Notes under the pieces: generated by a model
Seen by the model: only the letters and a program-made list of their open reading frames with translations
Told to the model about the DNA's origin: nothing
The model's database searches: none
Program-made: the position numbers and the translations under genes
Source of the DNA: Charina bottae
Taxonomy: Eukaryota; Chordata; Lepidosauria; Squamata; Charinaidae
Direction of reading: 5' to 3'
NCBI GenBank assembly: GCA_023362775.1
Contig: JALMGJ010000003.1
Location: 51,934,416-51,998,415 of the forward strand
DNA: 64,000 nucleotides
In this document: in pieces, positions 33,903 through 45,061 of the stretch
How the letters are laid out: the number at the start of each line of letters is the position of its first letter
How positions within the stretch are numbered: the first letter of the stretch is position 1

Positions 33903-35334
33903 CTCTGGAATAGGCCACTGCTGTGCAAATCTTGAAGGGCACTTGCCTTTGAGGAGAGTTCAAATCAAGCACCCCAGAAACTGCTTTGTGAAGCAAGGGA
34001 CCTTCTTCATTTCTAATAATGGATCAGCCACATTGCTTTGTTGTGCCTTTTGTGATACCTCCTCTGGGAGTTCCAGTAGCTGGAAGAAGATTGTGTTGCA
34101 CATGTAAGTGCCAGTGAAGGCTCTGATTTGGCCTAATCAAGCCAAATCGCACAATCTCTTTGTCTCAATGAGAACGGTGATGCTCCACGGTATGAAGTGC
34201 CTCATCAGGACAAATCCAAGCCATCTTACCCAGGACAAGTAGGCCATCTTACGCCTTCCAAATGCTTTGAACTTCGTTTTGGCTGCAGTAAGTATATCTA
34301 AAAGCCAGCAATTATGGTTAGTTGTAGTTGGAGAAAACCCGATACACTGTACTATCTAGTGCACTAGCTGACATTCAGTGGTACATTTCAGGACTCGCTT
34401 ACTGATTATTTTAAATGGAGGTGCTAGGCCTTGAAAGCTACCAGTGAATAAGAAAAGCTACCGGTGAGTAAGCCAGAGAATAAGGCTCAGACAATAGAGA
34501 GAAAAAGTACTCTTAAAGGATATTTTAGTTTATAGTTAGACACAGACGCTTGCATTTTTTTTTTTTTTGCATTTCCGTTGCAGTTACAAGTAAATGTGGA
34601 ATTTCATGTGGAGGTGACTAACAGCATCTCAATGTTTTTGTGAACATTATTTTGGTTACACACATATAAGTTGGTGAGGCATCGTGGGTGTTCTGTGTGA
34701 GTATAATTGTGCACATAAAATCCAAGAAATGCTTGAATAATTCTGAATGAGCTGGCACAACCTGTCATGTTTCATTTTCTCATCACTTTGCCCTGCCCTG
34801 TAAGTGTTTCTCTTGGTTTTTCTGATTTCTATTCTCTATGAGTAACTCTAGCGTTTGAGGATTTTTTGGAAAGTAATTTTGGATCAAGAACAAGAAAATA
34901 CTTGTGCTTGTGTATATAGCATATGATCCAAGTGTATTGGAGATGTGTTAGGTAGGCCTGCAAGGTTACCATAAGTTTTTATTTTTTGATATCTCAACCA
35001 AGCCATGGAATAATGCTTACACTGCAATGTTCCACTTCAGATTTGGTTCAAAACGTAAAACTGCTTCAAGTGAAAGGAAACATCTGAGAGATTTTTGATA
35101 AACAGCTGCAGTGTCTTTGGCTGGTATGGTATCAACCATACCAGCCAAATAGCCCCAAAGACCACACAATGGTGTAGAATTCATTGGGCTCAAAAGAATG
35201 TTGCAGGGCTAAAGAGCCAAAATTCATATCTAAACTTGTTCATCCAATCATACACTTTAAGCAATTGCACAGATTTCCAAATCTGTGTCTATTCATTTCC
35301 ATCACATGGTTCTCAGGTCCCAAGTGACTAAAGT
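33903..35334. other. Unassigned, with a short perfect hairpin at 35116-35149
   Basis: No TE motif was found. TTTGGCTGGTATGGT at 35116-35130 is followed after four bases by its exact reverse complement at 35135-35149. A T run sits at 34555-34570. Confidence 0.4.
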
Positions 35335-35342
35335 CACTAATC

Positions 35343-35632
35343 CAGAGCTTTCCAAACTTTTCATGTTGGTGACACACTTTTTAGACATGCATCATTTCGC
35401 GACACACTCTTACAGCAGGGCATCATTTCGCGACACACTCTTACAGCAGGGCACAAGGCAGGCACTAGGACCTGTGCAGAATCACAGCAGGTTTGGAGGC
35501 AGCAAGGCACAAGGCAGGCACTAGGACCTGCATGGAATCCTGGCAGGGTTCAGAGGCAGCAGCATCCCTGACACACCCAGACACTGCAGCCGACACACTA
35601 ACGTTTCCCGACACACAGTTTGGAAAGCTCTG
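35343..35632. mobile_element. hAT-type non-autonomous element (MITE), copy 2
   Basis: The ends are CAGAGCTTTCCAAACT and its reverse complement, with an exact 8-bp TSD, cactaatc, at 35335-35342 and 35633-35640. It is closely related to the copy at 1735-1968. It is longer because the segment GGCACAAGGCAGGCACTAGG occurs twice inside it. It carries no transposase. Confidence 0.92.
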
Positions 35633-35640
35633 CACTAATC

Positions 35641-37764
35641 AGTGCTTCACTTCAGGACCGGATATAGAAAAAGGATTCAGTCTCCAAAGCTGTTCTGCAT
35701 AGTGTCACTGAAGTGAACATATGTTACATGGAACATCAGATCTTTGGTGGCTGAAAGAGTGAAATGGAACCCTTTCCAGTTGGCAGAGCTACTATGGATC
35801 TTGCAAATCTGCCAACTGTGGAGGGGTCTATTTCAAAGAAGAGGAAGAAGAAAATATGCTGCTTGAAGTACAGCCCTTCATCTGTCTGCCACCCCACCAC
35901 AGAAGCCCTGCAGCTGAACTAGCCAGAAAACAAAACCATCCGGCAGCTCTACTTATAAGAATTCTGCTGCTGCTTTTTACAGTTATAAACTTAACCTCCA
36001 AGGAATATAAGGTTCTCCTTTCTTTAATGGTTGCTCAGAAGAGGGAAATTCAGCCTATGTCATTTTTCTCAACTCTGTATGACAAACTGCACCTGCCATT
36101 GAAGAGTCAGCAACCAATCTCTCAAAGCTTAGTCATCCTGCAAGCAGAGCAATTGAGTAATTGGAGTGCCTACAATTCTTCCCAGAGTGGGGGACACAAA
36201 AGGAACTGGGCTGATTCAAATATCTACTAATTCCTAGCAACTGGGGACAGGTCTGCATAACTTTCTTTGTATGCCAGTCAATGGATATCAGCTTAGCTGG
36301 ACCAAGAAACCTTTTGGGACTCATAGACAGGTAGCTAGGAATTGTGGGAGTTCTAATATTGCCACATTTGGAGGATGCTAAGTTGCAGTAGGTAATAAAC
36401 TACAGAGGTAATAGATGGGTGTATTGCGTGATAGGCTGATAATAGATGGACCTATTATCTGAGCATAGGCAGCTTTCTATGACTTGAGTCTGAGAAACCC
36501 CAAGACTCTATCACTCTCTGCAAAAACCTTAAGCTTTTCCAGGTGGGAGAAAATATATTGGAGCTAGGCCTACACATACACATACAGACACACACTAAGG
36601 CTACAAGATTTAGCCTGCAAAAATGTGGACAACCATTAAAAGGTAACATTCAGAAGACGCCCTTTGCCGCTACTTCGGGGCTGATGTCTGGCAGCCCTCA
36701 CGTGCATATCAACCATGGCATTTTCAAAGTTTCCTTTTCTGCTTTTGCTATCTCTGAGGAAATCAAACATCAGTATAATATATATTACTTTTTAAAGAAA
36801 ATTAATTTAATATTCTAACATTTTCATTTAATTTTAGCTTGCTATTAGAAGTTTTTAATGTTCACAATTAAGTATGTGCTTGGGGGGGGAAAAAGACCCT
36901 TGGCAAGCATTATTAACCCTTATAGTTTATTAACAGTGCTGAAAAGTCACTTGTCAGTGTTCTGCTAACAGACATAAAAAGCACTGAAATCAGTTTCTTT
37001 GAGCACTAGCTGACCGAGTCAAATCATCCATATATGTGCTCAGCAGATCATAACTTAGCTAAATGGATATAGCTTTAATGAGGGCCAGAAGAACACACTT
37101 CTCTGGCCTTACTACTCAAGTCCCTGCCAAATTTCAAAGTCTTTCTGTAATTGAGAAAGGTGCTGAGCCCTTCAAATGAAAGGCCCAGCGCTTACCCCTC
37201 TCCCTTGGTAGTAATCCAAAGTACTTCACAGCATGGCATGCTCTTGTATTTTCCCCTTGTCACAAACACACTTGCTTTCATTAAAGCCTGTTTCTAAAGA
37301 GCCTTCTGCACTGTCTCCACTCAAAGGGATATTTAGAGTTCAGCAGCACTCTGCCACCAGCTTTACTTAGAAGCAAATCACTCTGGGAATCTGTGTCCCT
37401 GATAAGTTGAAGTGGGTATTGGGTAGAGGATCTAACTAGCGTGTCATGGGGACCTCCAAACACAGCTAATTGAGAATATTTGTAGCTCAGGGTTATCATG
37501 GTATCAGCCATGATATATAAACAGAGAGCAAGTCCCACTCCCTTTTCGCACTGAAGATGTTGCCTAGCCTGGCAATGAAACGTCTGCAAGAAAACAACAA
37601 GGCTCAGAGAGCACCAAGGTTTTGTTGTTGTTCAGTAGCCCCAAGGACTCCACAGCTAATTGACCGAGCCAATGAGCACAAAAAGGGTTAGGCTTAACTC
37701 CAAAGAGATCTGGCCTTGTTTGGACTTAAATAACTCTGCCCAGCCAACTAATAACTAACTAATA
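35641..37764. other. No recognised feature
   Basis: No TE motif or long simple repeat was identified over 2.1 kb. It is candidate unique sequence. Confidence 0.4.
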
Positions 37765-37868
37765 AGTAACTAACCGCCCAGAGTCTACCATGGTAGAGAT
37801 GGGCGGTGATAAATCCAAATAATAATAAATAAATAAAATAAATAATCCCACACACACACACACACACC
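37765..37868 (+). repeat. L2/CR1-group LINE 3' end with AT-rich tail and (CA)n
   Basis: AACCGCCCAGAGTCTACC, GAGATGGGCGGTGATAAAT and a run of AAT/AAAT units form the standard terminus. A short CACACA repeat follows at 37850-37867. Confidence 0.65.
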
Positions 37869-38685
37869 CTGCCCTGCAAATGACTCATCTAGGGTTAACT
37901 CACTCATCCAACTCCATAGCAGAGATGAAGTACAAGACATATATGTGAAAATGGGGCCCGTCTAGTGCTCTGACTCTAGCTGTTTTGGTTTTCACTCCCT
38001 GCAACTACATAGAGAGGTGAGGAAAAAAAGGCAGGAATGAGTGAGGGATTTCCTATGACCCCCTGATTCTGTCTGCAACAGCAGGAACAGGGGAGGGAAA
38101 CAACAGCCTTCCAGACTCCTTGGCAACAGCTGGGAGGACTAAGACCATGATAACTGGCTGTCTGACCCTGCCATCCCAACTCATGCCCTGCCGCAACATG
38201 AAAGTGAGTGAACTGACTTAAGGGGGGGGGGTTATTGGGTCAGATGTGTCATGGAAGCAGGACGCGAGTGTAATATGACTTAGTCCATGGCCTTTTTCTC
38301 TCAGTTGTAACTTATGTGAGGAATAAAATATCTTCAGTTCTGAAAAAACAAATGAGAGAGGAGTGACAGAATTTAATAACATCAATGCCATATTTATTTA
38401 TTTATTTATTTATTTATTATTTCAATTTATTCCATATGCAAGATAATACCTCACCATTGCTGTGCGGAGTTAGCATTCTGTGATCTCTCAGCACGCTCTG
38501 ATCTCATGGAGCTGCTTTTGATATTCCTCTTCTTGGTGCATGAGTGGGCAATCCATTGTCCATGGGGCACATGCAGCCCCTGACCATTGTTTAGTTCTCC
38601 CACTTAAATTGTATGGCAGTTTCCATACCAAAAACCAGAGGTGCAAATTCCCAACAATTTTTGTCAGGAACAAAAGCCAATAAGT
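37869..38685. other. Mostly unassigned; TTTA repeat at 38393-38425
   Basis: A G run sits at 38223-38231. The TTTATTTATT tract at 38393-38425 could be the tail of a decayed minus-strand LINE. No coding motif was found. Confidence 0.35.
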
Positions 38686-38689
38686 GTGT

Positions 38690-39300
38690 AGCCTTTGGAA
38701 AGGCTCACAGTCTCTCATGCCCTAGTCATCTCCCAGCTGGACTACTGTAATGTGCTCAGCGTGGGGCTGCCCTTGAAGAGTATCCGGAAGCTTCAGCTGG
38801 TACAGAATGCAGTGGCGCAGGCATTTAAGTGTGTTTCTAGACAAACATACATTACACCTTTGATCCATGAACTGCATTGGTTACCAGTTTGTTTCCGGGT
38901 CCCACCAGATTCAGCAGAGAGAGCATGCTGCAGATCCCGTTGACTAGGGAACTGCACTTGGCAGGTCCTAGGTGACGGGCCTTTTCTGCTGTGGTGCCCA
39001 GTTTATGGAATATTCTCCCTGCTAAAATGAGGCTGGATTCATCCCTTCTGTCTTTCCGGAAGTCCTTCAAGACCTGGTGTGCTATCAAGCCTGGGGACCA
39101 CAGGGGACTGGTGAAATATTGAGGTGGCTCCACTGTTATTAATACCTGCTCTTTGCCCAATATTTTCTCTTTTTTAATTTAGTTTTTATGCTTTTATAAT
39201 TCTAAAGTTTTTAATAATAATAATAATATTAACAATTGTTTTGTATATATAATTTGTTTTTTAGTTTTGTCTTTAGCTTTGTTTTTTAGCTTTGTTGTAT
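38690..39300 (+). pseudogene. L2 LINE ORF2 C-terminus and 3' UTR
   Basis: The translation shows HALVISQLDYCNVLSVGLPL, KLQLVQNAVAQAFK and ITPLIHELHWLPVCFRV. After frame changes come AFSAVVPSLWNILPAKMR and LLSFRKSFKTW. These are the last conserved blocks of L2 ORF2. The 3' terminus continues without a break into 39301-39355 (GCCACCCAGAGTCACTTG...GATGGGTGGCCATATAAA). That terminus also occurs in the duplicated copy at 42801. Confidence 0.82.
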
Positions 39301-39581
39301 GCCACCCAGAGTCACTTGTTTGTGAGATGGGTGGCCATATAAATTTGATGAATAAATAAGCATCTCATAAACAGGGCAAAATCACCTCCTATCTCACCCT
39401 TCATTATTCTAGATGTTGTCACTCCTTATTTCATCCAGGGTAGAGCTTGGCCAATGGAATTGGTCTGAATACTAAAATAAGAAACACTAGAAATTCTAAT
39501 TCAGAAAAACAAATACAGTATGACTTGATAATTACCAAAGAAATCTGGTAGGATAAAAATCATGATTAGAACATAGAAACT
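39301..39581. repeat. Left copy of the 281-bp direct repeat flanking BovB
   Basis: It begins at GCCACCCAGAGTCACTTG inside the L2 3' end and ends at ACATAGAAACT, directly before the BovB 5' end. It matches 42801-43081 base for base except at two positions (TTTGATG versus TTCGATG, and ACAGGGC versus AGAGGGC). It is continuous with the L2 on its left, so this side carries the original upstream neighbour. Confidence 0.95.
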
Positions 39582-42500
39582 CCAGCAAAGGAGATCGTTA
39601 CCTTGTCATGGTGCTGGAGCTTGAGCACCTCAATGAAATCATGAGCTAAACCGTGAAGGGACACCCAAGACGGGAAAGTCGTGGCAGAGAGGTCAGACTA
39701 AATACGATCCCTGGGGAAGGTAATGGCAACCCACCCCAGTATTCTTGCCATGAAAACTAAATGGATCAGTACAACCAGAGATATGTCGGTATACCATTGG
39801 AAGATGGGACTCCCAGGTCGGAAGATGGTCAAAATGCTACTGGGGAGGAACAGAGGATAAGTTCAACTAGCCCCAGATGTGATGACGCAGCTAGCTCAAA
39901 GCCGAAAGGACGGCTAGCGGCCGACGGTGCTGGTGGTGAATGACGAATCCGATGTTCTAAAGATCAACACACCATAGGAACCTGGAATGTAAGATCTATG
40001 AGCCAGGGCAAATTGGATGTGGTTATTGGTGAGATGTCAAGATTAAATATAGACATTTTAGGTGTCAGTGAACTGAAATGGACTGGAATGGGCCACTTCA
40101 CATCAGATGACCACCAGATCTACTACTGTGGACAAGAGGACCACAGAAGAAATGGAGTAGCCTTCATAATTAATAATAAAGTGGCTAAAGCAGTGCTTGG
40201 ATATAATTCAAAAAACGATAGAATGATCTCAATTCGAATTCAGGGTAAGCCATTTAACATCACAGTGATCCAAATATATGCCCCAACCACAGATGCTGAA
40301 GAAGCAGAAGTAGATCAGTTCTATGAGGATCTGCAGCACCTAGTGGATAATACACCAAAAAGAGATGTTATTTTCATTACAGGAGACTGGAATGCTAAGG
40401 TGGGTAGTCAAACGACACCTGGAATTACAGGCAAGCATGGTCTGGGAGAACAAAATGAAGCAGGACATAGGCTGATAGAATTTTGCCAAGACAACTCACT
40501 GTGCATAACAAACACTCTCTTCCAACAACCTAAAAGACGACTTTATACATGGACTTCACCAGATGGTCGACACCAAAATCAGATTGACTACATCCTTTGC
40601 AGCCAAAGGTGGCAGACATCTATACAGTCAGTAAAAACAAGACCTGGAGCTGACTGTAGTTCAGATCACGAACTTCTTATTGCAAAATTTAGAATCAGAC
40701 TAAAGAGAATAGGGAAGACCCACAGATCAGTTAGATATGAGCTCACTAATATTCCTAAGGAATATGCAGTGGAGGTGAAGAATAGATTTAAGGGACTAGA
40801 TTTAGTAGATAGGGTCCCAGAAGAACTATGGACAGAAGTTCGCAACATTGTTCAGGAGGCGGCAACAAAAAACGTCCCAAAGAAAAAGAAAACCAAGAAG
40901 GCAAGATGGCTGTCTGCTGAAACACTGGAAGTAGCCCAAGAAAGAAGGAAAGCAAAAGGCAATAGTGATAGGGGGAGATATGCCCAATTAAATGCAAAAT
41001 TCCAGAGGTTAGCCAGAAGACATAAGGAATTATTTTTAAACAAGCAATGTGCGGAAGTGGAAGAAGACAATAGAATAGGAAGGACAAGAGACCTCTTCCA
41101 GAAAATTAGAAACATCGGAGGTAAATTCCAGGCAAAAATGGGTATGATCAAAAACAAAGATGGTAAGGACCTAACAGAAGCAGAAGAGATCAAGAAAAGG
41201 TGGCAAGAATATACGGAAGATCTGTATAGGAAGGATAATAATATCAGGGATAGCTTTGACGGTGTGGTCAGTGAGTTAGAGCCAGACATCCTGAAGAGGG
41301 AGGTTGAATGGGCCTTAAGAAGCATTGCTAATAACAAGGCAGCAGGAGACGATGGTATCCCAGCTGAACTGTTTAAAATCTTGCAAGATGATGCTGTCAA
41401 GGTGATGCATGCCATATGCCAGCAAATTTGGAAAACACAAGAATGGCCATCAGATTGGAAGAAATCAACTTATATCCCCATACCAAAAAAGGGAAGCACT
41501 AAAGAATGTTCAAACTATCGAACAGTGGCACTTATTTCACATGCCAGTAAGGTAATGCTCAAGATCTTGCAAGGTAGACTCCAGCAATTCATGGAGCAAG
41601 AATTGCCAGATGTACAAGCTGGGTTTAGAAAAGGCAGAGGAACTAGAGACCAAATTGCCAATATCCACTTGATAATGGAGAAAGCCAGGGAATTTCAGAA
41701 AAACATCTATTTCTGTTGTATTGACTATTCTAAAGCCTTTGACTGTGTGGATCATAACAAATTGTGGCAAGTTCTTGGTGGTATGGGGATACCAAGTCAT
41801 CTTGTCTGCCTCCTGAGGAATCTGTATAATGACCAAGTAGCAACGGTAAGAACTGAGCACGGAACAACGGACTGGTTTAAGATTGGGAAAGGAGTACGGC
41901 AGGGTTGTATACTCTCACCCTACCTATTCAACCTGTACGCAGAACACATCATGCGACGTGCTGGGCTTGAGGAATCCAAGGCTGGAGTTAAAATTGCTGG
42001 AAGAAACATTAACAATCTCAGATATGCAGATGATACCACTTTGATGGCTGAAAGCGAGGAGGAGTTGAGGAGCCTTATGACGAAGGTGAAAGAAGAAAGT
42101 GCTAAAGCTGGGTTGCAGTTAAACCTCAAAAAAACCAAGATTATGGCAACGAGCTTGATTGATGACTGGCAAATAGAGGGAGAAAAAGTGGAGGCAGTGA
42201 CAGACTTTGTATTTCTAGGCGCAAAGATTACTGCGGACGCTGACTGCAGCCAGGAAATCAGAAGACGTCTACTTCTTGGGAGGAGAGCAATGGCAAATCT
42301 TGATAAAATAGTTAAGAGCAGAGACATCACACTGACAACAAAGGTCCGCATAGTTAAAGCAATGGTATTCCCTGTAGTAACCTATGGCTGCGAGAGCTGA
42401 ACCATAAGGAAGGCTGAGCGAAGGAAGATAGATGCTTTTGAACTGTGGTGTTGGAGGAAAATTCTGAGAGTGCCTCGGACTGCATGAAGATCAAACCAGT

Positions 42501-42800
42501 CCATACTCCAGGAAATAAAGCCAGACTTCTCACTTGAGGGAATGATATTAAAGGCAAAACTGAAGTACTTTGGCCACATAATGAGAAGACAGGATACCCT
42601 GGAGAAGAAGCTGATGCTAGGGAAAGTGGAAGGCAAAAGGAAGAGGGGCCGACCAAGGGCAAGATGGATGGATGGTATTCTGGAGGTGATGGACTCAACC
42701 ATGGGGGAGCTGGGGATGGTGACGGCCGACAGGAATCTCTGGCGTGGGCTGGTCCATGAAGTCACAAAGAGTCGGAAACGACTGAACTAATAAACAACAC
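39582..42800 (+). mobile_element. Full-length BovB (RTE) LINE, subfamily A
   Basis: A 3.2-kb insertion. The 5' region (39582-39950) has GGAGATCGTTACCTTGTCAT and CCCAGTATTCTTGCCATGAA, which have counterparts at the 5' end of the 45-kb copy, so both look full length. The coding frame follows, then the 3' end AGTCGGAAACGACTGAAC with AATAAACAACAC. It is flanked by 281-bp direct repeats instead of the short TSDs seen at other BovB copies here. Confidence 0.93.
39944..42790 (+). pseudogene. BovB ORF2: AP endonuclease and reverse transcriptase, two stops
   Basis: The frame opens after a TGA at 39941 and encodes IGTWNVRSM, the first endonuclease strand, before the ATG at 39998, so that ATG is internal. 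Numbered from 39998: catalytic SELKW (E25), QIYAPTTDA, GDWNAKVG (about 129), SDHELL (about 222). The RT has YRTVALISHASKVMLKIL, IDYSKAFDCVDH, GVRQGCILSPYLF (about 632) and YADDTTLMAES (about 676). The frame is open to a TGA at 42398-42400 inside CES(W)T; a second TGA lies at 42485-42487. Beyond these the same frame gives KYFGHIMRRQDTLEKKLMLG and DSTMGELGM to the natural end near 42790. Both stops fall after the RT catalytic core. Confidence 0.95.
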
Positions 42801-43081
42801 GCCACCCAGAGTCACTTGTTTGTGAGATGGGTGGCCATATAAATTCGATGAATAAATAAGCATCTCATAAAGAGGGCAAAATCACCTCCTATCTCACCCT
42901 TCATTATTCTAGATGTTGTCACTCCTTATTTCATCCAGGGTAGAGCTTGGCCAATGGAATTGGTCTGAATACTAAAATAAGAAACACTAGAAATTCTAAT
43001 TCAGAAAAACAAATACAGTATGACTTGATAATTACCAAAGAAATCTGGTAGGATAAAAATCATGATTAGAACATAGAAACT
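42801..43081. repeat. Right copy of the 281-bp direct repeat flanking BovB
   Basis: Same sequence as 39301-39581 with two substitutions. It starts directly after the BovB tail and runs on into new sequence (GGCAGATATTGG) at 43082. The L2 coding region does not precede it. Confidence 0.95.
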
Positions 43082-43189
43082 GGCAGATATTGGCGAGGGA
43101 GAGTGAGACCCCTCACTTCATTGTATTTGCCATCTTTTATCTTTATCTTTTATGTTTAATTGATTTTATTGTGATTTCTTTGTTTGATT

Positions 43190-43283
43190 GTTGTGAGCCT
43201 CCCAGGGTTATTGAGAGTCAGGCAGCATACAAGTTTGATAAATAATAATAATAATAATTATTATTATTATTATTATTATTTGT
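43190..43283 (+). repeat. L2/CR1-like 3' end with (TAA)n/(TTA)n tail
   Basis: TGTGAGCCTCCCAGGGTTAT, GAGTCAGGCAGCATACAAGT, then TTTGATAAATAATAATAATA and a run of TTA. The switch from TAA to TTA units makes a small palindrome. Confidence 0.6.
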
Positions 43284-43411
43284 TCAAAACAAGTAGACCC
43301 AAGGAAGTGACTTTTTATGTAAAGAAGTCATACTCTGAAGATATGCATGTCCCTTATGAATGGAAGTCCTGTTGAAAGCATACAGATAATATTAAAAGGA
43401 GTAATAAACAA

Positions 43412-43642
43412 AAAGAGTTTAGTGTAATGGTTAAGGCAACGGGCTAGAAACCAGGAGACTGAGAGTTCTAGTCCCACCTTAGGCATGAAGCCAGCTGGGT
43501 GACCTTGAGCCAGTCCCCCTCTCTCAGCCGTAAGAAGAAGGCAATGGAAAACCACTCCGAATCCTGCCAAGAAAACTGCAGGGACTAGTCCAGGCAGTTG
43601 CCAGGAGTCAACAATGACTCGAAGGCACCAAAAAATAAAAAT
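43412..43642 (+). repeat. tRNA-derived SINE (second family), copy 2
   Basis: Head TTTAGTGTAATGGTTAAGGC (A box) and GAGTTCTAGTCCCACC (B box). The body has GAAGCCAGCTGGGTGACC and AAGGCAATGGAAAACCAC. The end is GTCAACAATGACTCGAAGG, then an A-rich tail. It is the same family as 12725-12955. No TSD was identified. Confidence 0.78.
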
Positions 43643-44179
43643 ACAAAAAAAAACAAAAAGGATACAATTGTGGTGGCTTACTTCAGACCACCTGCCCAGG
43701 TAGAGGATGTAGATGGTGCTTTCTAAACCAACTCACCAAATTCTAGGTGGTAAGGATAATGAAATACATCAATTTGCCTAATATCTCCTGAATGCTAACT
43801 TCCTCTGTAAAGAAAAAGAAAAATATATGTTAAAGCAGAGCTGATTTTGAAAATAACATGCACCTGATTAAAAAAAAGTATCCTCCATAATTACACCTAT
43901 GCAAAAGAAAAAGAAAATCTGGACGATTGAAGCTCTGATGTAAGCTGAAAAACCTACAGTACATTAGCCAGGTCCAAAAGCTATGTGATTTGATTCCTTC
44001 AGTCCTTAAACTGATGTTGAACCCAAATATCTCCCCATGACAGCCTTTAGCTGTCTTTTCAAAACCTACCTGTTCTTCCTACCATGTGGATACATTTCTC
44101 ATGTAGCAAAAACAATGCAGTTACAAAATGCCATTAACATTTTTTTCATCAAATACTTGACTAAGCATCAGACAACATT

Positions 44180-44225
<46 letters not shown>

Positions 44226-44423
44226 TATATGCCTATGACATTTTTTAAAATATTATATAACTGGGTTAAATGACATGTTAAGCTACCCCCCAAAAGTACC
44301 TGACAGTTCTATGTGACTTATGAACCAGGTCTATGTGTGAACCTACTTCATGGAACCTACTTCCTTTTTGGAAGGGTCCAAATGGCAAAGCCATATATGC
44401 AAGCATTCTAGAACACCTGAATG
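43643..44423. other. Unassigned, with a (CA)n microsatellite at 44180-44223
   Basis: About 20 CA units lie at 44180-44223. No other feature was identified. Confidence 0.5.
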
Positions 44424-44431
44424 GTCTATGC

Positions 44432-44555
44432 CAGTGTTTCTCAATCTTGGTAACTTTAAGATCTGTGGATTTCAAGTCCTAGAATTCCCCAGCCAAGTAG
44501 AATTCTGGGAATTGAAGTCCACACATCTTAAAGTTGCCAAGGTTGAGAAACACTG
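44432..44555. mobile_element. Palindromic hAT MITE
   Basis: The inverted ends are CAGTGTTTCTCAATCTTGG and CCAAGGTTGAGAAACACTG. An exact 8-bp TSD, gtctatgc, lies at 44424-44431 and 44556-44563. Most of the 124 bp is self-complementary, with GGATTTCAAGTCCTAGAATT facing AATTCTGGGAATTGAAGTCC. The TIR CAGTG-TTCTCAA is typical of a large hAT family. It carries no coding capacity. Confidence 0.93.
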
Positions 44556-44563
44556 GTCTATGC

Positions 44564-45020
44564 TAATGATTGTCAATCATAATTGGTAGAAAACTGTTGA
44601 ATACTAGAAGCTTGGAATTACCATGGGGATTTTTTTTAAGCATCTATTCAATTGTGTGATGGGGAATAAGAGGCAGGGATGTCATTTCTTTGTGCCTTCA
44701 AGAAATGGGAAAAGCAGTTTAAAGTGAATATAGCCCCTTCACATTCATCTGAAGAGAATAACATATGGCAAAAGTCAGCTACTGTCCGTAATACACTATC
44801 CTCCCATGAGACACTATTCTAGAAGAAATAGTAAAAACAATAATCCAAGTTTTTACTGTATACCAGAGAATGACTTCACATTAGGTAAAATGACTTCATT
44901 ATAAGCCAGCTAGGAAGCTTTTCCACACTTTAAAAGGCTAAAGTGTGCATATCCCAAGTGAACCAATGCACATTCTGCACACAAATGAAGATTTAAGTGT
45001 GGTTCTCTAGTCTAATTTAC
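44564..45020. other. No recognised feature
   Basis: AT-rich sequence with no motif identified. Confidence 0.35.
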
Positions 45021-45061
45021 ATTATTATTATTATTATTGTTGTTGTTGTTGTTGTTGTTGT
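45021..45061. repeat. (ATT)n-(GTT)n microsatellite at a BovB 3' end
   Basis: About six ATT units followed by about eight GTT units. On the minus strand it reads (AAC)n(AAT)n directly after the BovB 3' end, so it is probably the expanded BovB tail. Confidence 0.9.

Noticed and set aside
40666..42765. Long antisense ORFs (up to 187 codons) opposite the BovB coding region
   Set aside because: They are shadows of the BovB frame, as are those at 45090-47099 on the plus strand.
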